Below, in pieces: positions 36,989 through 44,700 of a stretch of DNA of 56,916 bases (position 1 is the first letter of the stretch; each line of letters opens with the position of its first letter). The translations under genes and the position numbers were made by a program. This DNA is from Methylophaga sp. (GTDB taxonomy: Bacteria; Pseudomonadota; Gammaproteobacteria; Nitrosococcales; Methylophagaceae): NCBI GenBank assembly GCA_024636315.1, contig JAGXHJ010000050.1:1-56916 (forward strand), written 5' to 3'. The notes under the pieces are model-generated. The model was given only the letters and a program-made list of their open reading frames with translations, ran no database searches and was not told the DNA's origin.

Positions 36989-37972
36989 TTAAAGACCAAA
37001 CGAAGTCGTTAATAATTCTGAATTTAACTCGCCAGCGGTGAAACTCTTACCCGTTTTTGCATTAGTAATAATAACTTTTGCTGGGCTGAATAACATAGGA
37101 TCAATCTTGAAAAAGTCATATTCATAGGCTTTAAAGATTTCACCAAATGGACGACCATAGTCTGCAGAGGTGTTACTTGGCATCTTTTCAGCTAAATCAC
37201 GCGCTTCATCATCGGTGGCATTAACGAATAAATGCACCATGCCGCCATAAAGAATCGCATCGTTAGTACGACCCATGCCCGTTATGAAGTCACCACCTGG
37301 AGGTGCAACCGGTGTTACACCAAAACCATCGATGATTTTATCCATAGGGAAATGTAAGGTATGTGCTTTATGCATCGCAACTTCAAGTACACGAATGGCA
37401 ATTTGCATAACACCAGCAAGGCTTGATGTTGGCGTTAGGATAAACGTTAAATCTTCGGGTTTAATGCCGCAGTCCTTAGCTACTTTGTCAGCAACTTCAA
37501 CAGGCGGAAAAGAGTCCACTTCTAACACGATGCAAGTGGATGTTGCTTCATCTTTGTAGCCAAATTCTATTAATACTTCTTCTTTACCTGCTAAGGCACG
37601 ACCTGGACCTGAACCTAAAGCGAAAAATTTACCTGCTTCACTTTTATGCGACAAGCTCCACCCAGCATATTGACTACCTAAAGTACTCAGAACAGGCATT
37701 TTAGCGTGCACATTTACCGACCATGGCCAGTTAGCAAAACCGCTATTAGTACCTAAGGTGACGGTACCTAATCCACCCATGCAGATTTCACCAATCAAGC
37801 GGCCGGCTTCTAAGCCACCTACACAATTAATGCCTGCATCAACAATGCGGGTGCCATTGCTTAGTGTGCTGACTTCAAGTTGTAATGCTTGCGCATCAGC
37901 AACTAAACGTTCAACGATAGGTTGGAAGTTAGCGTGAATGCTGCCCCAATTGGCAGAAATATTGCTACTCAT
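36989..37972 (-). CDS. mch: N5,N10-methenyltetrahydromethanopterin cyclohydrolase
   Basis: Mch interconverts methenyl-H4MPT and formyl-H4MPT, the step after methylene-H4MPT dehydrogenase in formaldehyde oxidation. The 327-aa length and motifs match the family throughout: GINCVGGLEAGRLIGEICMGGLG, NPW-like WPWSVNVHA, FALGSGPGRALAGKE and TPVAPPGGDFITGMGRTNDA. It has its own promoter and an AGGA box eight bases from the ATG. In other methylotrophs it directly neighbours the orf5/orf7/fae genes; here 5.9 kb intervene. Confidence 0.96.
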   Translation of the reverse strand: MSSNISANWGSIHANFQPIVERLVADAQALQLEVSTLSNGTRIVDAGINCVGGLEAGRLIGEICMGGLGTVTLGTNSGFANWPWSVNVHAKMPVLSTLGSQYAGWSLSHKSEAGKFFALGSGPGRALAGKEEVLIEFGYKDEATSTCIVLEVDSFPPVEVADKVAKDCGIKPEDLTFILTPTSSLAGVMQIAIRVLEVAMHKAHTLHFPMDKIIDGFGVTPVAPPGGDFITGMGRTNDAILYGGMVHLFVNATDDEARDLAEKMPSNTSADYGRPFGEIFKAYEYDFFKIDPMLFSPAKVIITNAKTGKSFTAGELNSELLTTSFGL

Positions 37973-38007
37973 GGTTATGATCCTAAATTAGAGAATAATG
38001 ATGGTGG

Positions 38008-38035
38008 ATTATACGTGATGTATGCAGGGCTGTAA
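38008..38035 (-). promoter_or_regulatory. Candidate mch promoter
   Basis: TTACAG (38035-38030) and a consensus TATAAT (38013-38008) with a 16-bp spacer, ending 35 bp before the mch ATG on the minus strand. This is the best-looking promoter in the C1 region. Confidence 0.6.
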
Positions 38036-38050
38036 TGTGTGGCGATTTTT

Positions 38051-39274
38051 TCAGCCGGCTTTCGCTTTGATCATGATCTGTTTTATCAGCTTAATCCGTT
38101 GTTTACGTATGGCTTCGCTAATTGCAGGACCTTGCTTCCCTGCTTCAACAAAGGCTTGCGCAGTAACCGTCTGACAGACGGAAAAGCACTGCTTAAATAC
38201 ATTGATCGCGGGTAAGGGTAAGTCTTCATAACCTGGTCGGCCGCGAAAATCTGCCTCGCCAGCGAGTAAATATTGTTCAAATCGATCAGGTCTGCGAAAG
38301 GCATCTAAGGCTTCAATGACTTCTAAGATAGTCGCAGGACGGAGTTCGAATAATAAATGGACATGCGTGTGATACTCGGCCACTTTTAATGCCAGTGTTT
38401 CAATATCTTTAGGGACTCGAATGCGTTGGCATAATGCCTGAGTAAGTTTGATGCTACGTGCTTCGTGGCCATTATGTTGAGGCAAAATATCAGCAGGTGT
38501 AGTGCCTTTGCCCAGATCATGGCACAAGGCGGCGAAACGTACGGCAATATCATTGGTGAGTTTTGCCGCTTGATCAATGACCATCATGACATGTACGCCG
38601 GTATCTACTTCAGGATGCCATTTGGGTACTTGGGGTACACCAAACAAGCGATCAACTTCGGGGAATAGACTTTTCAAGGCCCCGGCCTCACGTAAGGCCA
38701 TAAAAAACAACGACGGCTGTGTTGTTGCAAGCGCTTTTTCAAGTTCTTGCCAAACCCGTTCGGGTACTAGGTAATCCAGTTCTTTTGCGGCCACCATATT
38801 TTTAATTAATATTAAGGTTTCATCGGCAATGGTGAAGCCAAAACGCGCAGCAAAACGGGCAATGCGTAATACTCGAACGGGATCTTCGACAAAAGCAGGC
38901 GAAACATGGCGTAAGATTTTATTTTGAAGATCGCGTTGACCATCATAAGGATCAATCAATGAGCCGTCTTCGGCTTGTGCTATGGCATTAATCGTGAGAT
39001 CTCGTCGAGCAAGATCTTCTTCTAAAGTCACGTTCGGTGCGGCATGTACGACAAAGCCTTTATAGCCAGGCGCCGTTTTACGCTCAGTTCTAGCAAGCGC
39101 ATATTCTTCGTGTGTCTTAGGATGCAGAAATACTGGGAAGTCCTTACCTACAGGCTGAAATCCCTTGGAAATCATTGCTTCTGGGCTACTACCGACAACC
39201 ACCCAGTCGCGATCTTTAATTGTTAAGCCTAGTAGCTTGTCGCGGACACTGCCGCCAACGAGATATGTTTTCAT
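38051..39274 (-). CDS. cca: Multifunctional CCA protein (tRNA nucleotidyltransferase with HD domain)
   Basis: This enzyme builds and repairs the 3' CCA end of tRNAs. The 407-aa gammaproteobacterial form has the class II nucleotidyltransferase head (GGSVRDKLLG, DRDWVVVG, RRDLTINA) with neck and body, plus a C-terminal HD phosphohydrolase domain (ALCHDLGKGTTP near residue 250) that has 2',3'-cyclic phosphodiesterase and phosphatase activities. It is co-directional with slt, 9 bp downstream of that gene. Confidence 0.96.
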   Translation of the reverse strand: MKTYLVGGSVRDKLLGLTIKDRDWVVVGSSPEAMISKGFQPVGKDFPVFLHPKTHEEYALARTERKTAPGYKGFVVHAAPNVTLEEDLARRDLTINAIAQAEDGSLIDPYDGQRDLQNKILRHVSPAFVEDPVRVLRIARFAARFGFTIADETLILIKNMVAAKELDYLVPERVWQELEKALATTQPSLFFMALREAGALKSLFPEVDRLFGVPQVPKWHPEVDTGVHVMMVIDQAAKLTNDIAVRFAALCHDLGKGTTPADILPQHNGHEARSIKLTQALCQRIRVPKDIETLALKVAEYHTHVHLLFELRPATILEVIEALDAFRRPDRFEQYLLAGEADFRGRPGYEDLPLPAINVFKQCFSVCQTVTAQAFVEAGKQGPAISEAIRKQRIKLIKQIMIKAKAG

Positions 39275-39283
39275 GATGACAGT

Positions 39284-41209
39284 TTAAGGTGTTTTTGGTT
39301 TTACTGTTGGCATACGCTCGGACAATGGGGTAATTGCTTGCTTGCGTTGATAATCAAAAATAGCTGCATAACTTAAAACGCTAGCCGCGTAACCACGCGT
39401 TTCATTATAGGGAATATTTTCAATCCAGATATCTGCGGGTAAGGCTTTTTCAGGTAACCAGCGCGAAATACGGTGAGGTCCAGCATTATAGGATGCCGTG
39501 GCCAGAACAGGGTTTCGTTGATTTTGGTCATACATACGCCGTAAATAGGCACTGCCAAGTTGAATATTCCTATCTGGATTTAAAAGCTCAGACTGTGATT
39601 TTAATGGCTGATTAATAAGCTTCGCGATAAGCGTAGCTGTTTGCGGCATAAGTTGCATTAGACCAGAGGCGCCGACAGGTGAGCGGGCATGTGGATTAAA
39701 AGCGCTTTCTTGACGAGTAATACCAAACAACCAAGACGGATCAACGCCATTTGTTTTGCTTGCCTTTAAGATTGCTGTGTCGAAAAGAACTGGAAAACGC
39801 AAATCTAAGGCATCCCAATATTGTGCTTTACCTAGTAGGGCGATGGTTTGATTATGCCATTGCCATTGATGGGTCAACGTTGCAAGAAGTTGTAGCTCTC
39901 GCGGACTCATCGATAGTTTGAGAGCATAGGCTTGGCGTCGTGCTTCGAGTTGCATGTCCATCATATAAAATTCACGTAACCTGGCTACGGCAGGAAGCTG
40001 AGAAAATGCATCAAATTCGGCTTGTTCGTAAACAATAGGTCGGTGATTCATTTGATATGTCTGGCCTAGCTGATCCGCTGCCAGAAATGAGTAATAATCA
40101 CGTTGGTTAATGATATTTTGGAATGTTTGGTTAGCCGCCTGTCTATTACCTAACTGAGCCTGGCTTCTACCTAGCCAATATTGCCAACGAGTCGATAATT
40201 GTTCTTCACTGTTCAAACTGAAAACGGCTTTTTGCACAGCAAACCAATCCTGTTGCCAGAGGGCGGCACGAACTCGCCATTCTTCATTAGGTAGATCACC
40301 AAAATACTCTAGAGTCCGTTGTTCACGATTTAAAGCCGCTCGATTGGCGATAGCGCTTTGCATGTTGTTATTATCTTGCTCGCTAAATTGATAATTAGAC
40401 TGGATTTTTTGCCAGTAGTAATAGGCTTGATCCGTGGATTTGCGTGATAAGCGTTCAATGGCATGTTTAATAATGTCACGGCTTATAGCTTGATCCTTTT
40501 TTAGAGGGCTAGAAGCGAGTTGTTTTAATACCGTTAGCGGTTGGTTATGACTTTGCTCCCAAAGCGGAATCCAGATATGGGCTTGATGATTTTTGTCGAA
40601 TGGCCTTGCTAGATATTTTGCCATACTAAATTGATTTTCATGTAGGGCAAGTTGGATCCGTTGCCACCGCAACTCATTGGTTAAAAAACCTTGGGCTTGC
40701 CAATATTTAAACGCGGAATCACAGTTATTATCTTGTGAGTGGCCCACTAACCATAGTGCAGGCGTATCTGCCGACGCTTGCATCGCCTTACCCGTTGCAA
40801 TGAGCGCATCTAAACGTAAGCATTGTTGTGACGTAGAAGCGGGTGAAGGTAGATAGTTTAAAAATAGAGACCATTGTTTATTTTTAGCGAGTTGTTCGAG
40901 CCAGCTATTACGTAATCTGTCACCATAAAATGTGTTTGAATTTTCTTGTATAAACTGACGAATGGTACTGTTGTCAGTTAAATGAAGTCGATGCCGTAAA
41001 TAGAGATAATCTAAATAAGGCTGTAATGGATAATCTTTTAGTTGATCTCTAAGCGTATGAAATCGATCTAATTGATGTGTTTCCAGTGCCTTTTTGGCCT
41101 GCTGAAAAGTCGTGCGTTGTTGGGTGACTTGCGCGTTATCGCTGGCAAGGCTGACTGCAGACAAGCCAAGCATAAGACTCAGAATAACCACAGATTTTAT
41201 AATCGACAT
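39284..41209 (-). CDS. slt: Soluble lytic murein transglycosylase
   Basis: A 641-aa periplasmic exolytic transglycosylase like Slt70. A signal peptide (VVILSLMLGLSAVSLA) is followed by a long alpha-helical U-shaped solenoid (about residues 30-450). The lysozyme-like catalytic domain (about 470-620) has the catalytic Glu in ITRQESAFNPHARSPVGASG, LMQLMPQTA and ASYNAGPHR. It cleaves glycan strands to 1,6-anhydro products. Confidence 0.95.
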   Translation of the reverse strand: MSIIKSVVILSLMLGLSAVSLASDNAQVTQQRTTFQQAKKALETHQLDRFHTLRDQLKDYPLQPYLDYLYLRHRLHLTDNSTIRQFIQENSNTFYGDRLRNSWLEQLAKNKQWSLFLNYLPSPASTSQQCLRLDALIATGKAMQASADTPALWLVGHSQDNNCDSAFKYWQAQGFLTNELRWQRIQLALHENQFSMAKYLARPFDKNHQAHIWIPLWEQSHNQPLTVLKQLASSPLKKDQAISRDIIKHAIERLSRKSTDQAYYYWQKIQSNYQFSEQDNNNMQSAIANRAALNREQRTLEYFGDLPNEEWRVRAALWQQDWFAVQKAVFSLNSEEQLSTRWQYWLGRSQAQLGNRQAANQTFQNIINQRDYYSFLAADQLGQTYQMNHRPIVYEQAEFDAFSQLPAVARLREFYMMDMQLEARRQAYALKLSMSPRELQLLATLTHQWQWHNQTIALLGKAQYWDALDLRFPVLFDTAILKASKTNGVDPSWLFGITRQESAFNPHARSPVGASGLMQLMPQTATLIAKLINQPLKSQSELLNPDRNIQLGSAYLRRMYDQNQRNPVLATASYNAGPHRISRWLPEKALPADIWIENIPYNETRGYAASVLSYAAIFDYQRKQAITPLSERMPTVKPKTP

Positions 41210-41290
41210 TACGGGTTCTCGATAAGAATGTGTTCATGATAAAGAGCTAAAAAAGATCTATTGATATGTAATCCAGAGCTCCTCTTTAAC

Positions 41291-41313
41291 AAGATAATAT
41301 TTCTTATTATCTT
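41291..41313 (-). terminator. AT-rich hairpin after the chemosensory cluster
   Basis: AAGATAATA and TATTATCTT (9-bp perfect arms) flank TTTCT, six bases past the CheW-like stop on the minus strand. Low GC makes it a weak terminator at best. Confidence 0.35.
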
Positions 41314-41318
41314 ACTGC

Positions 41319-41783
41319 TTATAGTAATTGTTTACTAAGCATTGTTTCAATCGCATCTAAATTAGGAATATAAGCGATTTTATTACCTACTTGAATTTGA
41401 TAGTGAACATAATCAGATGTGATGACGTTTTCTGCTATTTTAAGCGCCGATTCAGTCAGATGAATAAGTTGAGGTACACCATAACATGGTAAACCATAAA
41501 TACTGATATTGGCGGAGGCGTTGATGCCGCGAAGCACACACAGTTTGTTGGCATCGGCAGTATCTGAGGGCTTGTTATCAACAAGGCCTTCTAAATCAAT
41601 AATCGGGATGGTTTGAGACTGCCAATCACATTGACCAATCCAATAACTAGGCTTCGCGTTATCAGTGTGAATGACCCGAGGAGTAGGAATAACCTCAGCC
41701 AGCGTGCTGTTTGGAAGCAACAAATAATGGTGCTGCAGAGGAATAATCATGCATGGCACGAAATCTGTGACGTTGTCAGCCAT
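41319..41783 (-). CDS. CheW-domain protein, ChpC-like
   Basis: A 154-aa single CheW domain protein placed directly after the chpA-like gene. Second CheW-type adaptors in Pil-Chp clusters are called ChpC in Pseudomonas; this one sits in the same place, so ChpC-like is a reasonable call. Sequence support is modest: LLPNSTLAEVIPTPRV is the typical N-terminal CheW strand and QTIPIIDLEGLV the central one. It would be an auxiliary coupling protein between receptor and kinase. Confidence 0.75.
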   Translation of the reverse strand: MADNVTDFVPCMIIPLQHHYLLLPNSTLAEVIPTPRVIHTDNAKPSYWIGQCDWQSQTIPIIDLEGLVDNKPSDTADANKLCVLRGINASANISIYGLPCYGVPQLIHLTESALKIAENVITSDYVHYQIQVGNKIAYIPNLDAIETMLSKQLL

Positions 41784-41798
41784 AAGGGTATACCTGTC

Positions 41799-44700
41799 TT
41801 AGTGATCTACATGTGGGTAACGCGTACCCAGTAAATTTTTCATGGTTTCGATGAGTTCAAGCTCTTGGTATGGTTTACCCATATAGGCATTAACACCGAT
41901 ATCCATCCCTCGATCACGATGTTTTACACCAGTACGTGATGTGATCATGATAATGGGAATATGTTTATATTGTTCAGTATTTCTGAGCAGTGTTGCAAAC
42001 TCAAAACCATCCATGCGCGGCATTTCAACGTCAAGCAGAATGATATCTGGTGTCTGTTCGTTCAGTTGTACTACACCGTCCATGCCATCGCGGGCAGTCA
42101 TAACATCAAAACCATGACGTTTTAGTAAGTTACTCGATGCTTTACGCATTGTAATTGAGTCATCAACCACCATCGCGAGAGGGGTGGTCTGTTCAACAGG
42201 TTTGTCTTCAGCGATAGTTAGTGATTCAGCTGAATCTAATTCGATTTGATTGCTTGCAACCCCAATATCAATAGTTTCAACTAAGGTTGGGATATCGAGT
42301 ATAAAGACCACTTGACCATCGCCAAGGATAGTAGCGCCAGTAATGGAAGCAATATGCCCCAATTGTTCGCCAGCAGATTTAAGTACAATTTCGCGATTAC
42401 TATTAATGGCATCAACCAATAAAGCGATATGCATATCACCATAACGGAATAATAAAAGCGGTAGTTGTACTTTAGGATCGTCTGGAAGAATGAGTGGCAG
42501 ATCAAGTAAAGTGCTTAAAGGTAGGAATCGGTAATGATCGCCATTGACTTCATATACTGACTCACCATCTTGTTGAAGTAATTCTTTGACTGCACTAACA
42601 GCAATTCTGTCACCCGCGTGAACTGCTGCGAGTGGGATTGCATATTGATGCTCATGTGTGCTGACCAGTAAGGCTTGCATGATAGATAATGTGAGCGGTA
42701 GACGAATATTAAACGTCGTGCTTTTACCGGCAATAGATTGGATCGATAGCCGACCTTTTAAGGCGCGGATTTCATTACTGACTACATCCATACCAACACC
42801 TCGGCCGGCAAGCTGTGATACGTTATCTGCAGTACTAAATCCAGAGGAAAGAATTAATTGAATTAAGTCTTCATCACTAGGCATATTTTGAGGATTGATC
42901 AGTTTTTGCGCCAGTGCTTTTTCGCGTACTTTTTGAATATTAATGCCTTGACCATCATCCGATAGAGAAATCAGGATTTCTGAACCTTCCCGTATGATCG
43001 TGATAGTTAATGTGCCTATCGTATTTTTACCTAAGGCTCGCCGTTCATCCGCCGATTCAATACCGTGAGCAATGGCATTTCTGAGAATATGTTCAATAGG
43101 CGCGACTATGCGATCAATGATTGTTCTGTCTAATTCTCGATCAGCACCATGAATAATTAATTGAGATTGCTTGCCAACTTCGGCGTTCGTTTGACGAACG
43201 ATACGTTCAAAGCGAGGCACAAGTCCTTCAAATGGAATTAAGCGTGTGTTCATCAGCCCTTGCTGTAAATCGGTGCTGAGTCGAGATTGCTGCAATAGAA
43301 TGCCATCAGATTCTTGTACTAATAGTTCAAGAGATTGACTGATTTCATGCATATCACTGACAGATTCAGTTAAGCCGCGTGATAATTGTTGAATCATTGA
43401 GAAACGATCGAGCTCGAGCGGATCAAATTCTGATTCTTGTTTGAGTAGTTCATCGTCATAGCGAAATAGGATCTGAGTTTCAGTTTCTATTTCAAGATTA
43501 CGTAGTTGATCTTGTAGCCGCGACAGAGTGCTTTCCATTTCAGCTAACTGTTGCTTAATGGCTGAATTTTGTTGACCGACACGGTCACGGGATATATTTA
43601 CTTCGCCTGCGAAGTTGGATAAAAAGTCCAGTAAATCAGTGCGAACTCGTATTTGGTCACTATGACTATGATGTGGCACATTGTTTGAATCTGCTGGCGC
43701 AGAGTCCGTGGTAGCGGTTTCCGGTGTCGGAATTTGCTGAGCAGGAATAGCTAAGGTTTGCTGAGAGAACGAAGCTATTTCGGTAATCAAATCATGAGCA
43801 AAGTTAAAACTAGATTGATTAGCCAGTAATTCCTGCATATCAGCTAGGCGATCTTGACTGCGCTGTAATAAATCAAAAAAAGCAGGACTAGCATCTATTG
43901 CTGTCTCAGTGATTTGGAATACTAATGACTCTATTTGATGCGTGAGATCGGCAATTGGCGTAATACCTGCCAGACGCGCGCCACCTTTGATTGTATGAAG
44001 ATCTCGCTGTAATTGTAAAACCGCATCTTGGGCGCTAGGTTCTTTTTGCCAATGTTTAATTGCCTCGCCACTAGAGGCAAGAAGTTCAGCACATTCTTCA
44101 GTAAAGGCTTCTAATAACTCAGGATCTTCATTGGGAATGGAGAACAACTCATTGCTCACTACAACAGGTTCAACCAAAGTAGCTTGAGATAAGCTGATCT
44201 TTAGTTTCTGTTTAAAGTCATTGATACTCGGACTCGGTTTGTTTTGTAGCAAGTTTTCGATTTGAAGATTAATTTCTTCACTAGCGAGTTCAAATAACAT
44301 TAAGTGGTCGTTATTATCGCTATTAGCGTGCTCTGTTAACACAATTAACAATTGATATAGCTGAGATAGCGTATTGAGCTTAAGTATTTCTGCATTATCA
44401 CGGAGTGTTGCGAGGATCTGTTTTAGCGTATTTTTAATGTCGTCAGGATTAGTTGTATTCTGCTTAAACTGTTTAATTTGTTCCTCATATTGCGATAACA
44501 ATTCATCAGATTCTTCAATAAATACGGCAAGAAAATCAGGATCAATAAGTTTTTGTTGTTGTGCCTTTTCATCTTCAGTTGGCAATAGTTGTTGTAGCAA
44601 CTCGCTGAAAGTCGAAATATCGGATGTAGGATTTGTTTGAGGTGATTTTATATGTTCAACGTAGCGTTCGAGGCCATTGATTGCCGATGATAATACATCC